From positions 1 to 8,002 of the forward strand of contig JAOAHK010000094.1 in NCBI GenBank assembly GCA_026415275.1: a stretch of 8,002 nucleotides of DNA, read 5' to 3'. The notes below the pieces were generated by a model. The model did no database searches. It was not told where the DNA came from and saw nothing but the letters and a program-made list of their open reading frames with translations. The translations under genes were made by a program, and so were the position numbers. Each line of letters begins with the position of its first letter. Position 1 is the first letter of the stretch. This stretch comes from Anaerolineales bacterium (GTDB lineage: Bacteria > Chloroflexota > Anaerolineae > Anaerolineales > UBA4823). Positions 1 through 6,510 of this stretch are shown here, in pieces.

Positions 1-1113
1 ACCTTCGGGAGGATGAAAGGGGCGCCCGGGACGCTGCTGCCATTCATACTTCTGGCGTAGAACCCCCATTTGCAAGAAAAAGATCTCGTCAAAGGCTAGG
101 CGGTACCGGGCTCGTTCGAGGTTTTCGGTTGAATCGGGAAAATGTGCTTGATAGACAGCCTTGGATAGTTCCATCAACTGCGCAGACTGTCGAATGGAGA
201 GCGGCATGTAATCGACCAATTTCGGTGCATAGCGATCGACAACTTGTTTGATCGTACGCCGCAGCCAGCGTTGAGTGATGTTTTCGGTAAGGCGATAAAC
301 GGGAACAATTCGCCCACTGTGTAATAGTTCTTTGTCGATGGGTTCAATTTCGGGGTTGACAAAAACTAGGCGACCTAAGAATTGGTCAATCCGACCGGCA
401 ACCGCGTAGGGCTCTCCAATTTGTAACTTTTGGGCTTGCCACGGTTGATTGAAGATTGTAATTCGAATACTGCCGGTTCCGTCAGTAAGAATAGCTTCGA
501 CAATTGAACGCTTGGTAGCAGATTTTCGTTCGGTGACCGATTGGATGACGCCAATTACTGTTACTTCCTCCCCGTACATGAGACTATGAATTGGCTTAAG
601 GTTTGAATAGTCATCATAGCGGCGGGGAAAATAGTACAACAAATCTTCCAGTGTGTATAACCCTAGTTTACTGAGTACATTGGCGTATTTCTGACCAATG
701 CCGGGCAGGACTTTGATTGAAGCTTGCAATGCTTTGAGATCTAAGGCTCCGTCAATTGTGGCGATTGACTCTCTTGAGGGTGTGGGTTTGGGTTGGGGTT
801 TCTTCTCGGCTGTGGATTTTGCCGCAGACTCAACGGCAGCCGCAGGCAATGATGGGATATCCTCGAAAGTACTTTGCAATGTCTTCCAAAGACACTCTAT
901 TTCCCGAGCGCGTTCTTCAACAGTTAGCCTAGGATAAAGCTGTAGGCATTTTTGCACTGCCTGGATGATTTGACCGGGAAGTTGCTCTTGGTGAGCCTCT
1001 GTAGTCCAACGCTCTAAAATGCGGTCAAGCCCACCAATGACTGCTCGATTAAAAAAATTGTTTTCGACTTCGATACGGAAGATGTTAAACAATTTCTGGA
1101 TTGAAGGCTTCAT
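1..1113 (-). CDS. recG: ATP-dependent DNA helicase RecG, N-terminal part (runs off left edge)
   Basis: RecG is a branched-DNA translocase that reverses stalled replication forks and processes recombination intermediates in the cytoplasm. The 371 codons seen are open to the window edge. Residues about 1-115 are a poorly conserved N-terminal extension ending in a Lys/Pro/Ser-rich linker. Residues 133-168 match the family's helix-hairpin-helix-like entry (VLPGIGQKYANVLSKLG, then DLLYYFPRRYDD). Residues about 175-260 form the OB-fold wedge domain (VTVIGVIQSV, LTDGTGSIRITIFNQPW, VNPEIEPID). Residues 268-370 match the linker into the helicase (IVPVYRLTENITQRWLRR, RLAFDEIFFLQ). The Walker and DEAD-box motifs lie outside the window. 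The ATG at 1113 is 22 nt after the degV stop. Its Shine-Dalgarno is weak, so translation may be coupled to the upstream gene, and a GTG one codon earlier is possible. It is the last visible gene of the operon and matches the Bacillus position of recG downstream of yloU-yloV. Confidence 0.93.
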   Translation of the reverse strand, partial: MKPSIQKLFNIFRIEVENNFFNRAVIGGLDRILERWTTEAHQEQLPGQIIQAVQKCLQLYPRLTVEERAREIECLWKTLQSTFEDIPSLPAAAVESAAKSTAEKKPQPKPTPSRESIATIDGALDLKALQASIKVLPGIGQKYANVLSKLGLYTLEDLLYYFPRRYDDYSNLKPIHSLMYGEEVTVIGVIQSVTERKSATKRSIVEAILTDGTGSIRITIFNQPWQAQKLQIGEPYAVAGRIDQFLGRLVFVNPEIEPIDKELLHSGRIVPVYRLTENITQRWLRRTIKQVVDRYAPKLVDYMPLSIRQSAQLMELSKAVYQAHFPDSTENLERARYRLAFDEIFFLQMGVLRQKYEWQQRPGRPFHPPEG

Positions 1114-1135
1114 CACGGATAATTTTACCAGCCAA

Positions 1136-1984
1136 TTAAGATGATTTGAGAATTGCGGTAAAACCTAATCCGTTTGGACCAACATGAGAGCCGATCACTG
1201 TTGTCACATTCACAGTGAAAATCTGGGTAGGAAGGATATCTTGCACCTCTTCGATCAACTGACGGGCGCGGTCTTCTGCGTTGGTGTGCATAATCGCAAT
1301 CTTTTCAAACGGGCTGAAACGCCGTAAGAGTTCAACCATGCGTTGAAAACCTTTTTGATAGGTCCGCGATTCGCCCAAGCTGAGCACTTGTCCGTTTAAG
1401 ACCTCTAGGAAGGGTTTGATACGCAAGATTTCTCCCAAGCGCGCTTTTGCCCAAGATACTCGTCCGCTGCGATGGATGTATTCTAACGTGTCAAGCATGG
1501 CGACCAACTTAATCCGTTTGCGCAGTTCAGCCAACCTTCCCAGGATTGCCTCGACACTGGCACCTTCCCGGGCCGCCTCTGCCGCAGCAAGCACTTGGAA
1601 GCCTAATCCCATACTGACGCTGAGGCTATCGATCACTTTGACGCGTTCGGCAAACGCGTTTGCGGCGATTGAGGCTGCGTTCAAAATACCACTCAACCGA
1701 CCAGATGTGTGAATAGACAGGATGAATTCCTTCCCTTGGGAGAGCAATCGTTCGTAAAGTGCCTGGTAAATGCCTGCAGGGGCAGTTGCGGTGGTGGGGA
1801 AGTCTTTCAGATTTGGCAGGGTAGTATAGAACTCTTCTCGCGAGATGTCTTTGCGGTCTTCTAAGCTTTTTCCTCCAATGATGACATAGTTGTTAACCAT
1901 GTGAATCTCATACTCTGCAAGGAGTTCATCTGGGATGTCGGCTGTGCTATCGGTGACAATGGCAATAGGTTGCTTAGAACTCAT
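1136..1984 (-). CDS. DegV family protein, likely fatty-acid-binding FakB-type carrier
   Basis: DegV/FakB proteins bind a single fatty acid and present its carboxylate to the kinase FakA, giving acyl-phosphate for lipid synthesis. The 282-residue product has the usual family length and all hallmark blocks: IVTDSTADIP (9-18), TTATAPAGIY (64-73, the TSQPSP-like loop), HTSGRLSG (92-99), VIDSLSVSMGLGF (117-129), HRSGRVSWAKARLGEILRIKP (171-191) and GSHVGPNGLG (265-274). The Thr, Ser, Arg and His positions that contact the ligand head group in characterised FakB proteins therefore look present. I chose ATG 1984 over the in-frame GTG at 1996 because AGAAAG lies 11 nt upstream of the ATG but would abut the GTG. 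The gene overlaps the previous degV by 11 nt (1974-1984), which suggests translational coupling. Fatty-acid specificity cannot be read from the sequence. Confidence 0.93.
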   Translation of the reverse strand: MSSKQPIAIVTDSTADIPDELLAEYEIHMVNNYVIIGGKSLEDRKDISREEFYTTLPNLKDFPTTATAPAGIYQALYERLLSQGKEFILSIHTSGRLSGILNAASIAANAFAERVKVIDSLSVSMGLGFQVLAAAEAAREGASVEAILGRLAELRKRIKLVAMLDTLEYIHRSGRVSWAKARLGEILRIKPFLEVLNGQVLSLGESRTYQKGFQRMVELLRRFSPFEKIAIMHTNAEDRARQLIEEVQDILPTQIFTVNVTTVIGSHVGPNGLGFTAILKSS

Positions 1985-2837
1985 GTTTTTTATCACTTTC
2001 TATCAGAATCATACAGACCGCTTGATCCCCTAGAATCTGACTTAGGTAGGGGTTCATCACTTGCGCATCACAAGGGTATTGCGACAGGATTGATTGTAAT
2101 CGGTTCTGAATACTCTTGCGATCTGAAAGACTGATCGAAGTACCAAAATGCAAGCCAAGGTACTCAATTTGATCAAATTCATGGGCGTATTCGAACATAC
2201 TATCGACAAGATGCTTGAAATTGCGCGTTTTTTGATAGGGCATGATTTGGTCATGTTCCAACAAAATGAGCGGCCGGATACCTAGAAATTCTCCGATGAA
2301 GGCTTGATCAGGATCGAGAACTTGGGAATGACCAAGAGAGGTAAGATCGTGAAGATAAACTAAGGTGTAGATCTGCGGGATTTTATGGTGAAGAAAGCGT
2401 CTGACCGCAATGAGATTGTCGCTTTGGCTTAAGACATCGATGCAAGCCTGAATTAACCAACCCAGCCCGTAACCCAAGCTGCGGCTATCGATTACCGTGA
2501 AGATGGTGGAGAGGTTCATTTGCTGCAAAGCTTGCGTGACGATGGTAAAGGAAGGAAAGAGAGTTTTTGTGGGGAGGAGGAATAGCACCTCCCGAAATTC
2601 ATGGGCTAGGTTAGAGAGAAAAGATCTTAAGGCAATTTGATCAGGTTGATTTGAAGATTGCGCGATCCACTCTGAAGGAGAGGCATAAGCTTTATTCGGC
2701 GAAGGATGATCACTTGAGGTTGAATTTGTCTTATTGATCTCAAAATGGATGGGAAGGATTCGGACAAATTCCTCCCATCCAGACTTGTGTTTGGGAAATT
2801 GTGCCGCCGTATCGGTTACGATACATGTTTGCTGCAT
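1974..2837 (-). CDS. Divergent DegV-like protein with degenerate ligand pocket
   Basis: The fold assignment rests on CIVTDTAAQFP (5-15), FTVIDSRSLGYGLGWLIQA (113-131), and AFIGEFLGIRPLILLEHDQI (179-198), which align in order with the downstream DegV. Length (287 aa) is normal for the family. The head-group-binding blocks are not recognisable: the TSQPSP-like loop reads ASPSEWIAQ (52-60), the Ser-Gly-Leu-Ser block reads LPTKTLFPS (88-96), the RSGR block reads LGHSQ (168-172), and the C-terminal HxGP loop reads NPYLSQILGD (262-271). It starts 23 nt after fakA without a clear Shine-Dalgarno and overlaps the next degV by 11 nt. The frame is intact across the full length, so this is not an obvious pseudogene. 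It may be a carrier for an altered ligand, a non-binding partner of the second DegV, or a structural regulator of FakA. These roles are inference. Confidence 0.8.
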   Translation of the reverse strand: MQQTCIVTDTAAQFPKHKSGWEEFVRILPIHFEINKTNSTSSDHPSPNKAYASPSEWIAQSSNQPDQIALRSFLSNLAHEFREVLFLLPTKTLFPSFTIVTQALQQMNLSTIFTVIDSRSLGYGLGWLIQACIDVLSQSDNLIAVRRFLHHKIPQIYTLVYLHDLTSLGHSQVLDPDQAFIGEFLGIRPLILLEHDQIMPYQKTRNFKHLVDSMFEYAHEFDQIEYLGLHFGTSISLSDRKSIQNRLQSILSQYPCDAQVMNPYLSQILGDQAVCMILIESDKKHEF

Positions 2838-2860
2838 AACGAACGCAAGGATTGAAATCT

Positions 2861-4546
2861 CTACTCAATTGAAATAATAAAATAATAATGCGGTTGTCCA
2901 CCGTCTTGAACTTCTATTTCCTGTTCTGGATAGGCGAAGCGGATTTCATCTGCAATTTGGTTGGCTTCTTGTTTGGTTAAGTCTTTTCCATAGAACAGGG
3001 TAATCAGTTCAAAGTGATCGGCGTGGGCAATCCGCATAAACTCTAACGTAACATCCTTCAGGGAGGTTGAAGAGGCGACAAGTTTACCATTGTGCAAGGC
3101 GATAAATTCGCCTTCCTTAACGGAGACGCCGTCAATTTCGACGCTGCGTGTTGCGCGGGTGATCTCTCCAGTTTCGACTTGCAGCAAAGCCTCTTCCATT
3201 TCGCTGACCACTGTATCAAAATCCTCATGGGGTGACAAACGCATCATGGCAGCTAACCCTTGTGGGACAGAGCGGCTGGGAATAACGGCAACTTTTTTGA
3301 CTGTAAGTTCTCTAGCCGCTTCAGCAGTGCGGATGATATTCTTGTTGTTGGGGAGTATGACGATTTTTTCTGTTGGCAAATTCTCGAATGCAGAAAGAAT
3401 TTCTTGGGTTGAGGGGTTCATGGTTTGCCCGCCGTGTACAATGGCGGCTGCCCCAAGACTGGCAAAAACTCTGGCGATGCCTGGACCCGGCGCAACAGCG
3501 ATCGCAGCAATTTGACCTGGCTCAACCGGAGCAAGGGTTAACTGAGCGGCACTGCTTTTTTCTTCTGTTTGCTCCATTTGAGCGGCTAAGTTCTCCATTG
3601 CTACTTTGGTGAAGATGCCAACCTTTTTGACGTATTCGATCGGTTCATATTGCCGACCATCTGAGACGTGAATATGTAGGCGGTAAATTCCATCTCCCTC
3701 TCCAAGCTGAATCGAGGTGCCCATTTTCTCCAAATCTCGGTAAAACGTTTCGATGTCGAGTTTGTCATAAGGACGAAAATCAATCACGACCTCCACATCC
3801 TGCCCTGGTTCAATGATTTCCATTGTGCGCTGTAAGTTCATTGAGGCGATGGGCATCACAGTGGTGATGGGGGCATCTAGGGGCATTCCTTTCGCGCGGC
3901 GCAACATTCCTTCCAATATGAAGAAAAGTCCCTTCCCGCCCGAGTCAACGACACCAGCTTCTTTCAGAACAGGTAATAACTCAGGAGTATGTTGCACAGA
4001 ACGATCAGCAGCTTGGACAATCTTTTCCAAAAATTCAAGCAGATCGTCGGTTTCAGCTAGTGCGTCATGGGCGGCAGCAGCAACATCTTTGATGACAGTT
4101 AAAATAGTGCCTTCCACTGGACGGACGACCCCCTTATAAGCCGTATCCCTTGCTGAAACCAGCGCCTTTGCAAAGGTGGGTAAATCCAGAACTTCAAAAT
4201 TATCTACTGCACGGGCAAATCCACGCCAAATTTGTGAGAGAATAACACCCGAATTCCCTCTGGCGCCCATCAGCGCGCCATGCGCAATTGCATGAGCAAC
4301 TTTGCCAAAGTTCTTTTCGTTGTCATTGGATATCTCATCAAAAGCAGCTTGCATGGTCAAAACCATATTGGTGCCCGTGTCGCCATCGGGAACTGGAAAA
4401 ACGTTCAAGGAGTTGACGATTTGTTGATTGGTGCGCAGCCAAGTCAAGCCGGCTTCAACCATGGTTTTTAGGAGTTCACCATTAACGGGGGTTTTTTGTC
4501 TCATTACGTGGTCTGGATTTTGTCTCTTAGATTGTTCCACACTCAT
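2861..4546 (-). CDS. fakA: FakA/YloV-type fatty acid kinase (DAK2 domain protein)
   Basis: FakA phosphorylates fatty acids held by FakB/DegV carriers, using ATP and Mg2+ in the cytoplasm. The 561-residue product has the standard three-part layout. The N-terminal DAK2/DhaL nucleotide domain (about 23-220) shows NVFPVPDGDTGTNM (48-61, with the Mg-binding Asp54/Asp56), GARGNSGVILSQ (94-105) and EAGVVDSGGKG (196-206). The middle domain (about 240-325) has HIHVSDG (291-297), the equivalent of the metal-linked HxH motif. The C-terminal DegV-like domain (about 340-561) has GGQTMNPST (372-380), LPNNKNI (398-404), the IPSRSVPQGLAA block (422-433) and the GGQPHYYFIISIE end. The usual YCTE motif of the middle domain appears as VVIDF, with no Cys. 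The start is supported by GAGGAG six nt upstream of ATG 4546. Its position after a YloU homologue and before two degV genes supports the assignment. Confidence 0.94.
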   Translation of the reverse strand: MSVEQSKRQNPDHVMRQKTPVNGELLKTMVEAGLTWLRTNQQIVNSLNVFPVPDGDTGTNMVLTMQAAFDEISNDNEKNFGKVAHAIAHGALMGARGNSGVILSQIWRGFARAVDNFEVLDLPTFAKALVSARDTAYKGVVRPVEGTILTVIKDVAAAAHDALAETDDLLEFLEKIVQAADRSVQHTPELLPVLKEAGVVDSGGKGLFFILEGMLRRAKGMPLDAPITTVMPIASMNLQRTMEIIEPGQDVEVVIDFRPYDKLDIETFYRDLEKMGTSIQLGEGDGIYRLHIHVSDGRQYEPIEYVKKVGIFTKVAMENLAAQMEQTEEKSSAAQLTLAPVEPGQIAAIAVAPGPGIARVFASLGAAAIVHGGQTMNPSTQEILSAFENLPTEKIVILPNNKNIIRTAEAARELTVKKVAVIPSRSVPQGLAAMMRLSPHEDFDTVVSEMEEALLQVETGEITRATRSVEIDGVSVKEGEFIALHNGKLVASSTSLKDVTLEFMRIAHADHFELITLFYGKDLTKQEANQIADEIRFAYPEQEIEVQDGGQPHYYFIISIE

Positions 4547-4552
4547 GCAATA

Positions 4553-4558
4553 CTCCTC
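4553..4558 (-). promoter_or_regulatory. Ribosome binding site of fakA
   Basis: The minus strand reads GAGGAG six nt before the ATG at 4546. It lies in the 27-nt gap after the YloU stop and fixes the kinase start. Confidence 0.75.
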
Positions 4559-4573
4559 AGATCTCGCATACCG

Positions 4574-4930
4574 TTAATCTACTTCGCTGATTCGCAGACC
4601 ACGCACATGCACGTTCACGCACGCAACGGGCAATCCTAAGGCTTTCTCGACGTGGTATCGCACAGTGTCTCGCACACTCGAAGCTACAGCAGAAATGCGT
4701 GTTCCATATTCCACAATAATATAAATGTCAATGCGAATCTCCACACCGTCGTAATGAACTTCTACTCCCTGAATAGGGTCTTTGGCTAACTTCTGGCTAA
4801 CTCCGTTGAAAAAATTTTTATAAGCTAGCCCTACCACTCCATAAGATTGCAAAGCTGCCTGATAGGCAATTGTGGCAATTACACGAGGAGAAACGTAAAT
4901 TGTACCTAGGGGAAGTTCTTCTTTTGTCAT
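4574..4930 (-). CDS. Asp23/Gls24 family (YloU-like) envelope stress response protein
   Basis: The 118-residue protein matches the Asp23/Gls24/YloU family: GTIYVSPRVIATIAYQAALQSYGVVGLA near the N-terminus, then GVEVHYDGVEIRIDIYIIVEYGTRISAVASSVRDTVRYHVEKALGLPVACVNVHVRGL. Family members are small alpha/beta proteins, often membrane-associated through partners and linked to envelope homeostasis; the molecular function is poorly defined. No signal peptide or membrane segment is seen. I chose ATG 4930 over the upstream TTG at 4936 because AGAGG stands six nt before the ATG. It is the first gene of the fakA-degV-degV-recG run, divergent from rpmB, exactly as yloU-yloV is placed in Bacillus. No convincing promoter for this strand was found in the 113-nt divergent region. 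Confidence 0.9.
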   Translation of the reverse strand: MTKEELPLGTIYVSPRVIATIAYQAALQSYGVVGLAYKNFFNGVSQKLAKDPIQGVEVHYDGVEIRIDIYIIVEYGTRISAVASSVRDTVRYHVEKALGLPVACVNVHVRGLRISEVD

Positions 4931-4936
4931 AAACAA

Positions 4937-4941
4937 CCTCT
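4937..4941 (-). promoter_or_regulatory. Ribosome binding site deciding the YloU-like start
   Basis: AGAGG on the minus strand stands six nt before ATG 4930. It would almost abut the alternative TTG at 4936, so the ATG is preferred. Confidence 0.65.
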
Positions 4942-4961
4942 GGGATTATTAACCATCAAAC

Positions 4962-4990
4962 TTGCCAAGAGATACGAATTGTGGTAAACT
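4962..4990 (+). promoter_or_regulatory. Sigma70-type promoter for rpmB
   Basis: TTGCCA (4962-4967) and TAAACT (4985-4990) are separated by exactly 17 nt. TG at 4982-4983 gives an extended -10 (TGGTAAACT). The predicted transcript start near 4997 leaves a leader of about 47 nt before rpmB. The leader includes a small inverted repeat, TCTAG-N5-CTAGA (4999-5013), that would form only a 5-bp stem. Confidence 0.6.
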
Positions 4991-5030
4991 TCGCCTGCTC
5001 TAGGAAGGCTAGAAGTTAAGTTTAATGGAT

Positions 5031-5036
5031 AGGAAG
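5031..5036 (+). promoter_or_regulatory. Ribosome binding site of rpmB
   Basis: AGGAAG is spaced seven nt from the ATG at 5044 and supports the start of this very short gene. Confidence 0.65.
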
Positions 5037-5043
5037 TGATCGT

Positions 5044-5226
5044 ATGGCTAAATGTGAACATTGCGGAAAAAAGACCGTCTTTGGACAAAATCGACCCTGG
5101 TCGAAGAAAGCCACAAACCGCACCTTTCGCCCAAACTTGCAAGTTGTAAGCCTCTATGAGGGAGGGAAAAAGGTACGCAAGATTTTGTGTGCCAAATGCA
5201 TTCGTACTTTGGCGAAAAGCGAGTAA
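5044..5226 (+). CDS. rpmB: 50S ribosomal protein L28 (bL28), zinc-binding form
   Basis: bL28 is a small basic protein of the large ribosomal subunit. The 60-residue product begins MAKCEHCGKKTVFGQN and contains the family core (NRTFRPNLQVV, then KKVRKILCAKCIRTL). Cys4/Cys7 and Cys49/Cys52 form two CxxC pairs, so this is the zinc-ribbon (C+) version of L28 rather than the cysteine-free one induced by zinc starvation in some bacteria. It has its own promoter and a terminator 35 nt after the stop, so it is probably monocistronic. It is divergent from the YloU-like gene and converges on the kinase gene. The rpmB/yloU divergent pair is also known from Bacillus. Confidence 0.96.
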   Translation: MAKCEHCGKKTVFGQNRPWSKKATNRTFRPNLQVVSLYEGGKKVRKILCAKCIRTLAKSE

Positions 5227-5261
5227 ATTCCACATTGCTTAATTCGATGTAGCCATTAGAT

Positions 5262-5290
5262 AAAAATCGCGGCGATTGCCGTGATTTTTT
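5262..5290. terminator. Rho-independent terminator, probably bidirectional, between rpmB and the kinase gene
   Basis: AAAAATCGCGGC (5262-5273) pairs with GCCGTGATTTTT (5278-5289) around a GATT loop, with one G-U pair. It ends in a six-T run (5285-5290) for rpmB. The A-run at 5262-5266 gives a U-run on the other strand, so the hairpin can also end transcription of the kinase gene, whose stop is at 5346. Confidence 0.85.
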
Positions 5291-5345
5291 ATTTTCGCCG
5301 CACGGCAGTAATGATAATATCGGATTGGATTTCTGACAAGTTGTT

Positions 5346-6446
5346 TCACTGATACAAAAAGTAAACCCAAATCCATAGGGGAATTAAGCCACCTACGGCT
5401 AGAATTGTTAGCAAGCCTAAGAAGACTGTGATCCAATCAATTTGTAACGTATCATTTTCCTTGCTTGTCCATATGGGGGTCGATGGAGTAATTGTCGGTC
5501 GAGAGTCGAAATTGGGCGGCGAGATGGCTGTCGGAGAAAGCGGAGGAGGAGCTGTTTGAGCGATGGATGGGGAAACCTTTGTTTGGGCTGAGTCGCCCAG
5601 CGGGATGGAAGCTTTACCATAGAATTCATTTTGTACGCTGACTAAGATACGCCCAAATTGGTCTGCGGTGCGGTAGCGCGCAGAGGGTTCTTTGGACAAC
5701 ACTTTGAGAATGACCAGCTCAAGGGTTGGAGGGATAGCAGGATTATAGCGACTAGGTGGTGGGGGTGGGTCTTCGCGATGCATGCGGGCGAGTTCTTCTG
5801 CGCTAGACGCCTGAAAAGGGAGTTGCCCAGTCAACATTTCGTAGGCTACGATACCAAGTGAGTAAACGTCGGATGCCGGAGAAGGTGCTAACCCGGCAGC
5901 TTGTTCAGGGGAAAAATATTGCGGTGAACCCCAAACAACATCGCTTTTTTCTTCTGGGTGAATGGAAGCCAGGGCACGCGCAATGCCGAAATCGGTGACC
6001 TTCAACCGTCTGTCGGGGGTGATTATGAAATTTTGAGACTTAATGTCGCAATGCACGATTCCAGCTCGATGAGCATAGCCTACCCCTGCGCAGGCTTGAA
6101 TCATTAAGGATAAGGTTTCTCGCACGGAGAAGTGCCCCTTGCGTTTGAGGTAACTCTTGAGGTCGGTGCCTGGCACATATTCCATGACGATATATAACCT
6201 GCCATTGTCATAACCAAAATCGTGGACAGTTACAATGTTGGGATGAGAGAGATTGGCAGCCGCCCGTGCCTCTTGGCGAAAACGTTCTTGAAAGGCAGGA
6301 TCGGGTGAGTAGTTTTCGCGCAAAATTTTGATAGCTACATAGCGATCTAAACGGAGATCGTGAGCGCGATAGACAACAGCCATTCCTCCTGTGCCTAGGC
6401 GCTCGAGTAATTGATAGCGATCGCTGAGAATCACTTCTGGAGACAT
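5346..6446 (-). CDS. Membrane-anchored PknB-type Ser/Thr protein kinase, non-RD
   Basis: This is a eukaryotic-like protein kinase that phosphorylates Ser/Thr of unknown partners. The kinase domain spans about 11-275: glycine loop LGTGGMAVVY (17-26), Lys40 in VAIK, Glu59 of helix C, catalytic loop HCDIKSQN (132-139), DFG at 152-154, SPQYFSPEQ (174-182) and Asp193. All residues needed for phosphotransfer are present, but the Arg of HRD is Cys133, making it a non-RD kinase. The activation loop has no Thr between DFG and SPE, only Ser161, Ser168 and Ser174. A Pro/Thr/Ser-rich linker (about 280-335) leads to a hydrophobic segment at about 337-363, two residues from the C-terminus. The kinase is therefore cytoplasmic and tail-anchored, without PASTA or other external domains. 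ATG 6446 has only a weak AAGAGA-type RBS 10-11 nt upstream. It is divergent from an SH3 membrane protein. Confidence 0.93.
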   Translation of the reverse strand: MSPEVILSDRYQLLERLGTGGMAVVYRAHDLRLDRYVAIKILRENYSPDPAFQERFRQEARAAANLSHPNIVTVHDFGYDNGRLYIVMEYVPGTDLKSYLKRKGHFSVRETLSLMIQACAGVGYAHRAGIVHCDIKSQNFIITPDRRLKVTDFGIARALASIHPEEKSDVVWGSPQYFSPEQAAGLAPSPASDVYSLGIVAYEMLTGQLPFQASSAEELARMHREDPPPPPSRYNPAIPPTLELVILKVLSKEPSARYRTADQFGRILVSVQNEFYGKASIPLGDSAQTKVSPSIAQTAPPPLSPTAISPPNFDSRPTITPSTPIWTSKENDTLQIDWITVFLGLLTILAVGGLIPLWIWVYFLYQ

Positions 6447-6449
6447 TTC

Positions 6450-6458
6450 TGATACAAT
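6450..6458 (+). promoter_or_regulatory. Candidate extended -10 promoter for the SH3 protein gene
   Basis: TGATACAAT is an extended -10 (TGnTACAAT) facing the plus-strand gene at 6511; the -35 region (ATCACT at 17 nt spacing) is weak. The predicted leader is about 46 nt. It is mirrored by the element at 6471-6479. Confidence 0.45.
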
Positions 6459-6470
6459 CTCTTAGCAATT

Positions 6471-6479
6471 ATTGTACCA
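6471..6479 (-). promoter_or_regulatory. Candidate extended -10 promoter for the kinase gene
   Basis: The minus strand reads TGGTACAAT here, an extended -10 facing the kinase ATG at 6446. No -35 is recognisable. The predicted leader is only about 18 nt. With 6450-6458 it forms an inverted repeat with a 12-nt centre. Confidence 0.45.
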
Positions 6480-6510
6480 TGTCGTGTTTTTTGGATTTGG
6501 ATGAGATAAG

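Noticed and set aside
698..937. A 79-codon plus-strand open frame
   Set aside because: It is antisense to the N-terminal part of recG, including the conserved entry motif, and shows no family features.
1985..1996. Upstream GTG start for the canonical DegV, adding MIKN
   Set aside because: The purine-rich AGAAAG would overlap or abut this GTG, while the ATG at 1984 has usable spacing and begins directly before the conserved N-terminal strand.
3498..3505. GCGATCGC octamer, also at 6417-6424, as a sign of cyanobacterial HIP1 repeats
   Set aside because: Only two copies occur in 8 kb, both inside coding sequence; gene order and kinase features do not suggest a cyanobacterium.
3090..3515. A 141-codon open frame on the plus strand opposite fakA
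   Set aside because: It lies wholly antisense to a strongly conserved FakA domain, has no ribosome binding site or recognisable domain, and its composition is what the opposite coding strand would produce.
5297..5306. GCCG-CA-CGGC palindrome after the rpmB terminator
   Set aside because: The two-base loop is too short for a stable hairpin and no T-run follows.
6501..6509. Mini open frame ATG AGA TAA just before the SH3 gene, as a leader peptide
   Set aside because: Two codons with no separate ribosome binding site; it is probably chance within the Shine-Dalgarno region.
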